From a virus, in the IMG/VR virus record IMGVR_UViG_3300028595_000045, positions 1 through 31,455 of that record: DNA of 31,455 bases, one strand, 5' to 3'. A program made the translations under genes and the position numbers. Positions 1 to 5,336 of the stretch are shown in pieces. Numbering within the stretch: the first letter of the stretch is position 1; each line of letters starts with the position of its first letter. The notes under the pieces were generated by a model that saw nothing but the letters and a program-made list of their open reading frames with translations, was not told the origin of the DNA and searched no databases.

Positions 1-2
1 GG

Positions 3-27
3 AACTATCCGGAAAAACCGGATAGTT
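3..27. other. Perfect 10-bp hairpin with A5 loop
   Basis: AACTATCCGG (3-12) and CCGGATAGTT (18-27) are exact inverted repeats around a five-A loop. The stem is stable enough for a terminator or a processing signal, but neither strand has a T-run after it, so it is not a canonical intrinsic terminator. It lies 6 bases upstream of the tRNA-like gene and could be a 5' processing element or the tail of an upstream gene outside the window. Confidence 0.55.
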
Positions 28-33
28 GAATAC

Positions 34-140
34 GGGCCAGTGATGGAAAAATCTCCGGAGATGGAGTGGTAGACATGCGCCAACAGAAGGTGTGCTTGAC
101 TGATCAATCAAGCGTCCAAGTTCGAACCTTGGCTGGCCCA
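34..140 (+). tRNA. Aberrant tRNA-Leu(CAG)-like gene
   Basis: A 7-bp acceptor stem (GGGCCAG 34-40 with CTGGCCC 133-139), discriminator A140, a perfect T arm (CCAAG 116-120, TTCGAAC, CTTGG 128-132), a 6-bp class II variable arm (94-99 with 108-113) and an anticodon stem 77-81/89-93 (two G-T pairs) all fold. The loop AACAGAA puts CAG (Leu) at 84-86. The D arm is ATG 43-45 with CAT 74-76 and has the Leu-like GGTAGA, but the loop is about 18 nt too long: GATGGA occurs at 42-47 and again at 60-65, and the extra sequence contains the palindrome ATCTCCGGAGAT. Position 33 is A, not the near-universal U, and CCA is not encoded (AACA follows). It may be a phage tRNA with an insertion, a decayed copy, or a tRNA-like structural RNA. 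Confidence 0.65.
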
Positions 141-147
141 ACAAAGA

Positions 148-161
148 GCTAACAGTTGAAA
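148..161 (+). repeat. Direct repeat GCTAACAGTTGAAA, copy 1
   Basis: This 14-nt sequence is exactly repeated at 885-898. Here it lies between the tRNA-like gene and the Shine-Dalgarno of the ASCH gene. In copy 2 the TAA is the stop codon of the second gene. The copies therefore bracket the first two genes. Confidence 0.7.
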
Positions 162-170
162 GGAGGGGGG

Positions 171-524
171 ATGCCAGCACTAAATTTTAAAAAACAATTC
201 GCAGATGCTGTTGAATCCGGCCAAAAGCGCCAAACAATCCGCGCAGACAGAAAAGACGGAAGAAACCCGAAACCCGGAGATAAGCTTTATTTATACACCG
301 GCATGAGGACCAAAGGTTGCCGGAAGTTAAAAGAGGCTGAATGCAAAAGCGTCGAAAGAATAGTGATAGAAGAATTCAATATTATTGTCGGGGTCAACGT
401 CCTTGATATCGATGAAAAATATGCATTGGCTAAGGCCGATGGATTCCATTACATAGACGACTTTCGAAACTTTTTCTTAAAAACTCATGACCTGCCATTC
501 TACGGTTTTTTGATCAAATGGTAG
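171..524 (+). CDS. ASCH-domain protein
   Basis: A 117-residue protein with the features of an ASCH/PUA-like beta-barrel, a family associated with RNA binding or modified nucleosides: an N-terminal LNFKKQF, a GQKRQTIR basic segment, PGDKLYLYTG in the middle (a PGD turn leading a barrel strand), then ADGF, and the closing FYGFLIKW. The ATG at 171 is preferred over the TTG at 156 because AGGAGGGGGG (161-170) directly precedes it. Such proteins are common small phage cargo; the substrate is unknown. It is the first gene of the integrase-side operon, just after the tRNA-like gene, so a link to tRNA or translation is possible but only inferred. Confidence 0.8.
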   Translation: MPALNFKKQFADAVESGQKRQTIRADRKDGRNPKPGDKLYLYTGMRTKGCRKLKEAECKSVERIVIEEFNIIVGVNVLDIDEKYALAKADGFHYIDDFRNFFLKTHDLPFYGFLIKW

Positions 525-553
525 CAATAAAGGATAACCCGAAAGGAGGGGGG

Positions 554-889
554 ATGAATGAAGATTGGGTAAGCGACCTAAAGCCCGGTGATAATGTTGT
601 TGTTTGTTCCGGTGGCTGGAGGTCTTACATGCGGGTAGAAACCGTCACCCGGACAACCCCAAAACAAATTATCATCAAATCAAATCGCTATTGGAAACAA
701 AACGGGCGTGAAGTCGGGAACCATTACGGGTCGAGGTTGGAGCAAGCTACACCTGAACTCATACAAGAAATAAAAGAAAAAATTTATCGCAGTAAATTAA
801 TAAATTATCTGTCCGGTTATAATGTCAATCACTGGAACAAGCTCAGTACAGAGCATTTGGAACGGATCGTTAAGGTGGTGAAGGGCTAA
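554..889 (+). CDS. Small beta-barrel-like phage protein, function unknown
   Basis: A 111-residue protein starting at the ATG at 554, preceded by a Shine-Dalgarno identical over 16 nt (GAAAGGAGGGGGGATG) to that of the gene before it. The N-terminal half (LKPGDNVVVCSGGW, then alternating hydrophobic strands) looks like a small KOW/SH3-type barrel. The C-terminal half is helical and charged, ending in HLERIVKVVKG. I do not recognise a specific family. It ends 75 bases before the integrase start, and its stop codon lies in the second copy of a 14-nt direct repeat. It may act in nucleic-acid binding, but nothing in the sequence proves this. Confidence 0.7.
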   Translation: MNEDWVSDLKPGDNVVVCSGGWRSYMRVETVTRTTPKQIIIKSNRYWKQNGREVGNHYGSRLEQATPELIQEIKEKIYRSKLINYLSGYNVNHWNKLSTEHLERIVKVVKG

Positions 890-898
890 CAGTTGAAA
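885..898 (+). repeat. Direct repeat GCTAACAGTTGAAA, copy 2
   Basis: Exact 14-nt copy of 148-161. It contains the TAA stop of the preceding gene and its last two bases form the start of the left arm of the integrase leader stem. Confidence 0.7.
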
Positions 899-960
899 AC
901 TCCCCCTATATATAGTAACTCCCAAAATTGTCATGACAAACAATTTAATGGGGGGAGTTT
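897..960 (+). promoter_or_regulatory. Integrase leader: stem sequestering the Shine-Dalgarno
   Basis: AAACTCCCCC (897-906) and GGGGGAGTTT (951-960) are perfect inverted repeats of 10 bp. The right arm contains the only good Shine-Dalgarno (GGGGAG, 952-957) of the integrase ATG at 965. Nested in the loop are AAATTGT (925-931) and ACAATTT (940-946), and the 12-bp palindrome TTGTCATGACAA (928-939), which could be a dimer operator. The stem would hide the ribosome site in RNA; whether a protein or small RNA opens it is not visible here. Confidence 0.6.
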
Positions 961-964
961 CTTT

Positions 965-2062
965 ATGTCCGACTTGGGGCGCATTAGGCGCAAAAAAACC
1001 AAAAAAAGTTCAACGGGTTATACTTATTGTATAGACCTGGAATGGCAGGGGAAAAAGCATCAGTTCTCAAAATACGGGGGAAAGCATCGTTGCGAAACGC
1101 TTCAAATGGCTGAAGCTTTGAGGCGCGACATTAACCGTGAAATCGAAATGGGGATATTCAACCCTCTCAAGTACCGCAAATCATCACCGCTTTTAGTTCG
1201 GGAATATTTTAAAATCTGGATTAAGGCCCAGGCGCTTGAATGGGGGACCGAATACGATTACAGGAATTCATTCAATAATCATATCATCCCTGTTATTGGA
1301 GACGAATACATAACCGATCTGAACAAGGCCAAGCTTCAAGATTTAATGAAAAAAATCAAACGGGAGCCAAAAGGCAAAAAGAACGTCATGTCTGCATTGA
1401 AAACAATGATGCGGGATGCATGGCAGTCTGGACATATCCAACAGATGCCGTTTTTCCCTGAATTCAAAGGTAAAAACAAGATAGTTGAAAAAGAAATTGT
1501 TTGGATGTCCGAGGAAAATCAATGGAACGTAACCAACAAAATTCCCGAAAAACACAAGCCGATATTTATTTTCATGAAATTAACCGGCTGCCGGCCGAGT
1601 GAAGCAAGGGCGTTTAGAAAAACAGATATCAAAGACGATCATATCATTATAGCCAAAACCTTTGGCAGGGCGAAAAAAGGGAAGGGTGAAGAACTGAAAG
1701 ACGTTAAATCCAAAAAGGCCAGAGCGTTTCCTCTAACGGACGCATTGAGACAATTGTTTGCTGATTCGCCTGTTTATTTAAGTGAGTTTAGATTCCCGAA
1801 TCCGACAACAAAAAGACCGTATTCAAAGAACATTAACAAGATTTGGAACAAGGCAGTTAAGGACGCAGGGCTTGAATATGTGTCTCTAAATAATTCCATG
1901 CGACATTCTATGGGATGCCAGTTATTAAACAACCACCATGCGGATATGGAGGTTGTAAGACGGCTGTTAGGACATACAACAACCAAAATGACACAAAGAT
2001 ACGCTCAACACTCGACTGAGGCGTTGGGGGAGGTTTTGAATAATGTCCAGAAAATTAGGTAG
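965..2062 (+). CDS. int: Tyrosine recombinase (phage integrase)
   Basis: A 365-residue site-specific recombinase that would catalyse attP x attB integration. Residues about 1-70 form a basic N-terminal arm-binding-type region; about 75-170 are the SAM-like core-binding domain (VREYFKIWIKAQALEWG, then LNKAKLQDLMKKI); about 180-365 are the catalytic domain. Active-site candidates are Arg210 in LTGCRPSEAR, a Lys near 250 in VKSKKARAFPL, Arg313 in NSMRHSMG, His337 in LLGHTTTKM and nucleophile Tyr346 in QRYAQ. The first residue of the HxxR motif is Asn310 instead of His. The ATG at 965 is chosen over the upstream TTG at 893 because of the Shine-Dalgarno GGGGAG 7 bases before it. The tRNA-Ser attachment core lies about 790 bp downstream. 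Confidence 0.95.
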   Translation: MSDLGRIRRKKTKKSSTGYTYCIDLEWQGKKHQFSKYGGKHRCETLQMAEALRRDINREIEMGIFNPLKYRKSSPLLVREYFKIWIKAQALEWGTEYDYRNSFNNHIIPVIGDEYITDLNKAKLQDLMKKIKREPKGKKNVMSALKTMMRDAWQSGHIQQMPFFPEFKGKNKIVEKEIVWMSEENQWNVTNKIPEKHKPIFIFMKLTGCRPSEARAFRKTDIKDDHIIIAKTFGRAKKGKGEELKDVKSKKARAFPLTDALRQLFADSPVYLSEFRFPNPTTKRPYSKNINKIWNKAVKDAGLEYVSLNNSMRHSMGCQLLNNHHADMEVVRRLLGHTTTKMTQRYAQHSTEALGEVLNNVQKIR

Positions 2063-2072
2063 GGGGTGAGGG

Positions 2073-2387
2073 ATGAGAACGGAATTCATTTATGGTGGTT
2101 GGAAAGAAATCACTACGAAAGTTTTCAGGGTTCAAAAGGTATTTAAAGAACTCATGGCAATTAGCGATTGGTTGGCCTTCAACAAAAAACACCCATCCAT
2201 AGGAAGAAAGCGGACCCGTTGCAATGCCTGTAAGTTTAAATGGGAGGTTGTACCTGGAACTCATGTTTATTTAATTTTTACCGACAAGGGGAATAAGGTT
2301 GTTTGTAAAAAATGTTTTGATGGTTTTTCAAAAGAAATAGCGACAAAACCAGAGCGACAAAAAGGCGTGAAGGGGGAGGTTAAATGA
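2073..2387 (+). CDS. Zinc-finger-like small protein
   Basis: A 104-residue protein with two Cys pairs, C50-x2-C53 and C78-x2-C81, separated by a strand-rich segment containing VPGTHVYLIF. This spacing fits a treble-clef or zinc-ribbon fold. The N-terminal 45 residues are helical and the C-terminal tail is Lys-rich, which suits nucleic-acid binding. It starts 10 bases after the integrase stop behind GGGGTGAGGG, so it is probably cotranscribed with int. It could be an excisionase-type or accessory DNA-binding protein, but it lacks a recognisable winged helix, so the function stays open. Confidence 0.7.
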   Translation: MRTEFIYGGWKEITTKVFRVQKVFKELMAISDWLAFNKKHPSIGRKRTRCNACKFKWEVVPGTHVYLIFTDKGNKVVCKKCFDGFSKEIATKPERQKGVKGEVK

Positions 2388-2569
2388 GGTCCGTTTATGG
2401 CGAAGGTATCTTTCAAGATGGGATTACGGGTAAGGTTGTTTTGTCCGTTTCAATAACCTGCATCGATTGCACAATACAGTTTTCCGACGGTTCAAAGCTG
2501 ATAATAGACCAAATGTTTCAAGCAATCAGTTTTTTCGACAAAAACAACAATGAATCACATAAAAAATGA
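2384..2569 (+). CDS. Small hypothetical protein
   Basis: A 61-residue protein whose ATG overlaps the previous TGA (ATGA), indicating translational coupling. It is beta-rich, with a Cys pair in TCIDCTIQFSDG and a hydrophilic Asn/Lys-rich tail. I do not recognise a family. Its coding status rests on the ATGA overlap and on its position within a compact operon. Confidence 0.6.
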   Translation: MRSVYGEGIFQDGITGKVVLSVSITCIDCTIQFSDGSKLIIDQMFQAISFFDKNNNESHKK

Positions 2570-2587
2570 TTTAAAGGGAGAATGATT

Positions 2588-2776
2588 ATGATAAAAATAG
2601 TTGCAACACTTTCAGATTTTGGAGCGGCAGCGAATATTGGTGGTGATGTTGAAAATACTTCAGAAATTATTGAAATACCAACAAAAAACATACCGCCAAG
2701 ACTAAAAGCCTATATTGAAAACGGGGATACCGATAAATGGCGCACGGTGTCATTCTCGTTACTAAAGGAAGATTAA
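2588..2776 (+). CDS. Small hypothetical protein
   Basis: A 62-residue protein (MIKIVATLSDFG...). The ATG at 2588 sits 7 bases after AGGGAG and is preferred over the ATG at 2582, which is too close to it. The sequence is acidic with short predicted strands and no Cys or membrane segment. It is the last gene before the attachment region. Family not recognised. Confidence 0.6.
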   Translation: MIKIVATLSDFGAAANIGGDVENTSEIIEIPTKNIPPRLKAYIENGDTDKWRTVSFSLLKED

Positions 2777-2793
2777 TGCGACATTTTTCTAGC

Positions 2794-2812
2794 GACAAAA
2801 AGGAGACATTTT
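2794..2812 (+). repeat. Att-flanking direct repeat, copy 1
   Basis: GACAAAAAGGAGACATTTT matches 2990-3008 at 18 of 19 positions. A shorter related element, GACATTTTT, lies at 2780-2788 and AAAAAGGAGACA recurs at 3009-3020. The two long copies flank the tRNA-Ser fragment at unequal distances, as integrase arm-type sites do; that role is inferred. Confidence 0.6.
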
Positions 2813-2829
2813 TAGATATAATATCTAAA
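2811..2829. repeat. 19-bp near-perfect palindrome beside the att core
   Basis: TTTAGATAT (2811-2819) and ATATCTAAA (2821-2829) are exact inverted repeats around a single A. It abuts the first flanking direct repeat and lies about 24 bases before the tRNA-Ser-like segment. It is a plausible binding site for a dimeric regulator, excisionase or integrase; it could also form a small AT-rich cruciform. Confidence 0.6.
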
Positions 2830-2852
2830 GCCCGCGCCAATCGTGCCCCCAA

Positions 2853-2891
2853 GAGCAAGGCTCGTGGGTTCGAATCCCACCCTCTCCGCCA
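2853..2891 (+). other. tRNA-Ser 3' end: probable attP core
   Basis: The segment contains a 4-bp variable-arm hairpin (GAGC 2853-2856, GCTC 2860-2863), a perfect T arm (GTGGG 2864-2868, TTCGAAT, CCCAC 2876-2880), the acceptor 3' strand CCTCTCC (2881-2887), discriminator G and encoded CCA (2889-2891). This is the 3' end of a bacterial tRNA-Ser. No complementary 5' half (GGAGAGG, D arm, anticodon) precedes it; upstream is the palindrome instead. Tyrosine integrases typically use tRNA 3' ends, and the phage carries this piece to restore the host gene. Because phage genes lie on both sides, it looks like attP rather than attL or attR. Confidence 0.8.
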
Positions 2892-2989
2892 ATCCTTAAT
2901 AAAATTAAATACTTGCAAAAATACAGCTTTCCTTGCTATCCGTGCGTCTCCGCAATACACCCGCAATATCATCAATAATATCAACTCAG

Positions 2990-3008
2990 GACAAAAAAGA
3001 GACATTTT
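2990..3008 (+). repeat. Att-flanking direct repeat, copy 2
   Basis: GACAAAAAAGAGACATTTT, 18 of 19 identical to 2794-2812 and 196 bp downstream of it, about 100 bp past the tRNA-Ser CCA end. The neighbouring AAAAAGGAGACA (3009-3020) is related and also supplies the Shine-Dalgarno of the next gene. Confidence 0.6.
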
Positions 3009-3021
3009 AAAAAGGAGACAA

Positions 3022-3189
3022 ATGGACACACAAATATTAAAAGCACTGCGAAACATGGCATGGAGTCGAGCAAAGGGGGAAATTGATGCGATGATGCAAA
3101 CTTATTATGATGGTGACGTCTACGAAGAATTTGACAAACTGTGGCGAGAGTTTGTGAAGGAAGTTGAAGACAGGGGGCTGTGGGAATAA
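3022..3189 (+). CDS. Small acidic hypothetical protein
   Basis: A 55-residue, mostly helical and acidic protein (MDTQILKALRNMAWSR... ending in VEDRGLWE). The start is set by AAAGGAG 5 bases upstream of the ATG. A longer reading in the same frame from 2776 is not credible because it passes through the tRNA-Ser fragment. The gene stands alone between the attachment region and the convergent late operon. Family not recognised. Confidence 0.6.
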   Translation: MDTQILKALRNMAWSRAKGEIDAMMQTYYDGDVYEEFDKLWREFVKEVEDRGLWE

Positions 3190-3245
3190 CCCCACACAAA
3201 GGATGCAGGATGAAACACATATTTTTATCAGGATCGCTAAAGCCC

Positions 3246-3359
3246 CTATTCGCCTTTATCAAGGGTCTTCATATCTTTACGAAGGCCCTTGATTTCAACA
3301 ATCAGAGTAACAACAACCTCGATTAGTTCATCCATTTTTCTAATGACGTCTTTGAACAT
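3246..3359 (-). CDS. 37-aa coiled-coil peptide, last gene of the late operon
   Basis: The ATG shares one base with the previous stop (TAATG). The peptide begins MFKDVIRKMDELIEVVV and ends KDMKTLDKGE. Its hydrophobic residues are heptad-spaced (I, M, L, I, V, L, I, L), which suits an amphipathic helix or small coiled coil. It follows the lysis genes and may be a lysis accessory, but it is too short for a family call. An opposite-strand 38-codon frame overlaps it and is less convincing. Confidence 0.5.
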   Translation of the reverse strand: MFKDVIRKMDELIEVVVTLIVEIKGLRKDMKTLDKGE

Positions 3360-3538
3360 TAGTCGTTATCTGGAATGGCCAACAGGTTCCTAGCTGTGGC
3401 CGCCGCCTTAGCATATTTCGGCTTTTTATGTTTCGCCGCATAGTCTTCAATCATGTCAATGATCGCATCCACAACATACTCGAAATTATCTCTTGTTAAA
3501 AGAGTTGATAATGCCCAAATAATTAAACGTTCTTTCAT
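3359..3538 (-). CDS. Small lysis-cassette protein, hypothetical
   Basis: A 59-residue protein starting at the ATG that overlaps the endolysin stop (ATGA, 3535-3538). It opens with a moderately hydrophobic helix (MKERLIIWALSTLL) and continues as a charged helical protein rich in Lys and Ala. The first helix could be membrane-associated. It is coupled to the endolysin upstream and to the 37-aa peptide downstream. An upstream in-frame ATG at 3595 would only read through the endolysin gene in another frame. Confidence 0.6.
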   Translation of the reverse strand: MKERLIIWALSTLLTRDNFEYVVDAIIDMIEDYAAKHKKPKYAKAAATARNLLAIPDND

Positions 3539-3846
3539 TTCATACCTCCATGCTCCAATGAGAAGTGGTTCCCGTCTCCGAAGTCGCCCCCCCATGTTCC
3601 ACCAATCTCTTTCCAGAATTTGCCCAATTCGGATAATTGACGGGTTTTGTCTAAATACACACCGTTTTTAAACACGTTAAAATCAACAGCTAATCTCTGT
3701 CTATGTAATGACATTGGATGGCCGTGTGTGCATGATTCAGCCCTGAAACAGTCTCCAAATGTCAGTTCATACCCCTTCAAATACGCAAACTGAATCAACA
3801 GGCCGATCATATGGACAAACTGTGATTGTTTTTCTCTGAGAGTCAT
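3535..3846 (-). CDS. M15-family peptidase endolysin
   Basis: A 103-residue single-domain peptidase expected to cut peptide cross-bridges of the cell wall at lysis (L-Ala-D-Glu or D,D-type activity typical of M15). The VanY/Ply500-like motif SLHRQRLAVDFN supplies His48 and Asp55 as zinc ligands, and GDGNHFSLEHGG supplies His94 as third ligand with Asp91 as likely catalytic base. R35 lies in the conserved FRAE stretch. The ATG at 3846 overlaps the preceding stop (ATGA); a longer frame to 4008 overlaps the membrane-protein gene and is rejected. No wall-binding domain or signal peptide is present, so export would depend on a holin. Confidence 0.88.
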   Translation of the reverse strand: MTLREKQSQFVHMIGLLIQFAYLKGYELTFGDCFRAESCTHGHPMSLHRQRLAVDFNVFKNGVYLDKTRQLSELGKFWKEIGGTWGGDFGDGNHFSLEHGGMK

Positions 3847-4067
3847 TTTATCAGATCCTTCGCAATCCATACAGCCAAGCCCATTACAAACCCAACAAAG
3901 GTGTTTCGTATCCATACCACCGTCTTTTGTAGCCCGTTTATGTCTGACCTGTTCGTCGCGCATCTTGTAAAACCTTCTGCGCTGGCAGCCTTGTCTAATT
4001 TGCGGCATATGGCAACCAGCCGCTCGTCTATCCTCGCTAAGTGAATTTCAATCTTTTCATCGCTCAT
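3843..4067 (-). CDS. XhlA-like membrane protein, candidate holin
   Basis: A 74-residue protein: an N-terminal charged helix (about 1-50, coiled-coil potential) followed by one C-terminal membrane segment at about 54-70 (NTFVGFVMGLAVWIAK). This topology matches the haemolysin/holin XhlA type of small phage membrane protein. It sits directly upstream of the M15 endolysin with an ATGA overlap and downstream of a secreted FN3 protein, also with an ATGA overlap, so a holin or holin-partner role is likely from context. The assignment rests on architecture, not on a diagnostic motif. Confidence 0.65.
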   Translation of the reverse strand: MSDEKIEIHLARIDERLVAICRKLDKAASAEGFTRCATNRSDINGLQKTVVWIRNTFVGFVMGLAVWIAKDLIK

Positions 4068-4375
4068 AGGTTTTCAATCCTAAGATTTTTTACAGTTGGC
4101 CATTTCGGGGTTCCAAACACGCCGGGGGAAAGGGGGCTTTCTCCCGTGTCATTGTAACATGACACTTTAAAAAAATACTGTGTGTTCATCGTTAGCTCAG
4201 CAACCGTGAAAGCCGTCACGTTGCCAACATCCGTGATTGTGTCAAGCTGTTCCGGATTTGTCCCATAGTGCAATTTATATCCTGTCGCCTCTGCCACCGC
4301 GTCCCAGGACAATGATATTTCACCCGCCATGCAAATGGATGGGAATAGCAAAAATAGTAATACTAACCGCTTCAT
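4064..4375 (-). CDS. Secreted single fibronectin type III protein
   Basis: A 103-residue protein with a signal peptide (MKRLVLLFLLFPSICMA, cleavage near residue 18) and one FN3 domain at about 19-95, recognisable from ISLSWDAVAEATGYKLHYG, the TAFTVAEL turn and TQYFFKVSCYNDTGESPLS. FN3 domains bind carbohydrates or proteins and are common in phage virions, but here the signal peptide sends it to the periplasm or cell surface. It heads the lysis cassette (ATGA overlap with the candidate holin). It may aid lysis, or decorate the host surface or exclude other phages. Confidence 0.8.
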   Translation of the reverse strand: MKRLVLLFLLFPSICMAGEISLSWDAVAEATGYKLHYGTNPEQLDTITDVGNVTAFTVAELTMNTQYFFKVSCYNDTGESPLSPGVFGTPKWPTVKNLRIENL

Positions 4376-4383
4376 AAAACCTC

Positions 4384-4725
4384 CTATGCTCGATATTGCG
4401 AATAATAAATAACAACCTCACACGCGCCGCCGCATGTGATCTCATAAAAAATACCGCCCTTACAAGGTATATCAAACGCTGGCATGAACCCATTCAGGCC
4501 CAAAGCTGATGCGTCATAAGTAGTTGTGGGAACAACTTCATGATCTGTATTTGCAGTTCCATTATATATGGTAATTGTCGGATCATTCAGCCCATCCGTT
4601 TCCCCGATTAAAATACCTTTCAGATAGGCCGCGCCGGTCGCTATCTGCTGGGTCCCGTTACCAGCAGTTGATTTGTGGTACGGCGTCGCCTGTTTTTGCC
4701 TTAGAATTCGATTAAAGTCAGACAT
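4384..4725 (-). CDS. Small beta-rich virion protein
   Basis: A 113-residue protein with a beta-sandwich pattern: LKGILIGE, TITIYNGT, a central loop, then the glycine-rich close KGGIFYEITCGG and VVIYYSQYRA. The same pattern (ITLYNGT... FCDKGLYVALG) occurs in the protein at 10965-11321, so the two appear to be distant paralogues. Small proteins of this shape are usually fibre or decoration components. It starts behind GGGGT and overlaps the end of the preceding gene by 25 bases. Confidence 0.65.
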   Translation of the reverse strand: MSDFNRILRQKQATPYHKSTAGNGTQQIATGAAYLKGILIGETDGLNDPTITIYNGTANTDHEVVPTTTYDASALGLNGFMPAFDIPCKGGIFYEITCGGACEVVIYYSQYRA

Positions 4726-5144
4726 ACATACCCCGCGTTAATTAATGATAATATTGCTAAAATGGTCGAACCGGTTAATACCCGTTTGTACCTGGATTTA
4801 TATTTTAGGCTGGCTTTGACAAGCTCCAATTTGATTTGCTTGTTATTTTCTTTATCGGCCTGCAATAGTTTAATCATTGACCGTTGCCGCTTCACCGCGG
4901 TTTTCAACTCTGCTAACCGCTTACGCTTTTCGTCGTACTCAGTTGTCGCACAATCTCTGGCCATTTCCCAAATCTTCCAAACAATCTTGATATCTTTGAT
5001 ATCTAAGCCGTTTTGGATCCGCTGGTATAATTTCTCAGCGGCAACATAAACTTGTGCAGGCTTTATATCTGCTGGTCGTTTTTCCACCATCCGATTGACA
5101 TGGAGGTTTTTTTTAGCGTAAAACTCTTTTATTTTTTTATCCAT
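4701..5144 (-). CDS. Coiled-coil, tail-anchored membrane protein
   Basis: A 147-residue basic protein: an N-terminal helical region, a Lys/Arg-rich coiled-coil stretch at about 70-120, and a C-terminal hydrophobic segment at about 124-145 (STILAILSLINAGYVCLTL). The tail-anchor topology and its place between virion genes and lysis genes suggest a membrane-acting late protein, such as a holin- or spanin-related factor. There is no lipobox or N-terminal signal, so a standard spanin pair is not supported. Family not recognised. Confidence 0.6.
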   Translation of the reverse strand: MDKKIKEFYAKKNLHVNRMVEKRPADIKPAQVYVAAEKLYQRIQNGLDIKDIKIVWKIWEMARDCATTEYDEKRKRLAELKTAVKRQRSMIKLLQADKENNKQIKLELVKASLKYKSRYKRVLTGSTILAILSLINAGYVCLTLIEF

Positions 5145-5336
5145 TTAATAAACTCCCAATAAGAGCCCCTTTTTTCTGTTGACCGGGACGGCTGCCGCGC
5201 CTGGATCAATACCAGAATAAATACCAATCACATGCATTCGGTCATTGTCATCTATTGTTCCGTCCGGTTCCGGCATTGCTGTCGGTATCGGTAATCCAAT
5301 TGCTGACCGTCTTTTATTTTCTGTGTCAACTGCCAT
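5145..5336 (-). CDS. Small conserved phage structural-region protein
   Basis: A 63-residue protein, MAVDTENKRRSAIGLP..., with PEPDGTIDDNDRMHVIGIYSGI in the middle. This short type recurs in phage virion modules, where the middle segment (P-DGTID..DR.H..GIY.GI) is the conserved part; its role is unknown. The start overlaps the preceding stop by one base (TAATG), and it is followed immediately by the coiled-coil membrane protein. Confidence 0.7.
   Translation of the reverse strand: MAVDTENKRRSAIGLPIPTAMPEPDGTIDDNDRMHVIGIYSGIDPGAAAVPVNRKKGLLLGVY

Noticed and set aside
156-170. TTG start for the ASCH gene (and TTG at 893 for the integrase)
   Set aside because: Both lie upstream of strong Shine-Dalgarno sequences that serve the downstream ATGs at 171 and 965.
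2737-3021. Long + strand open frame running through the attachment region
   Set aside because: It translates the tRNA-Ser 3' end (giving the well-known ARGFESHPLR artefact). Only the part from the ATG at 3022, with its own Shine-Dalgarno, is kept.
2667-3056. Minus-strand open frame over the tRNA-Ser fragment
   Set aside because: It contains the antisense-tRNA artefact RGWDSNPRA and overlaps genes on the other strand; no ribosome site.
3190-3245. Gap between convergent operons
   Set aside because: I find no RNA gene, repeat or terminator that can be supported here.
3261-3290. Hairpin AAGGGTCTTC/GAAGGCCCTT as a shared terminator
   Set aside because: It is inside the 37-aa gene, has a 10-nt loop and is not followed by a T-run on either strand. 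No clear intrinsic terminator is visible between the convergent genes.
3210-3326. 38-codon + strand frame (MKHIFLSGSLK...)
   Set aside because: It lies opposite the coupled 37-aa minus-strand gene and has a low-complexity tail; coding is less plausible.
3847-4008. N-terminal extension of the endolysin with a CxxC...CxxC pattern
   Set aside because: It is an alternate reading of the candidate holin gene; the ATG at 3846 with ATGA coupling is better.
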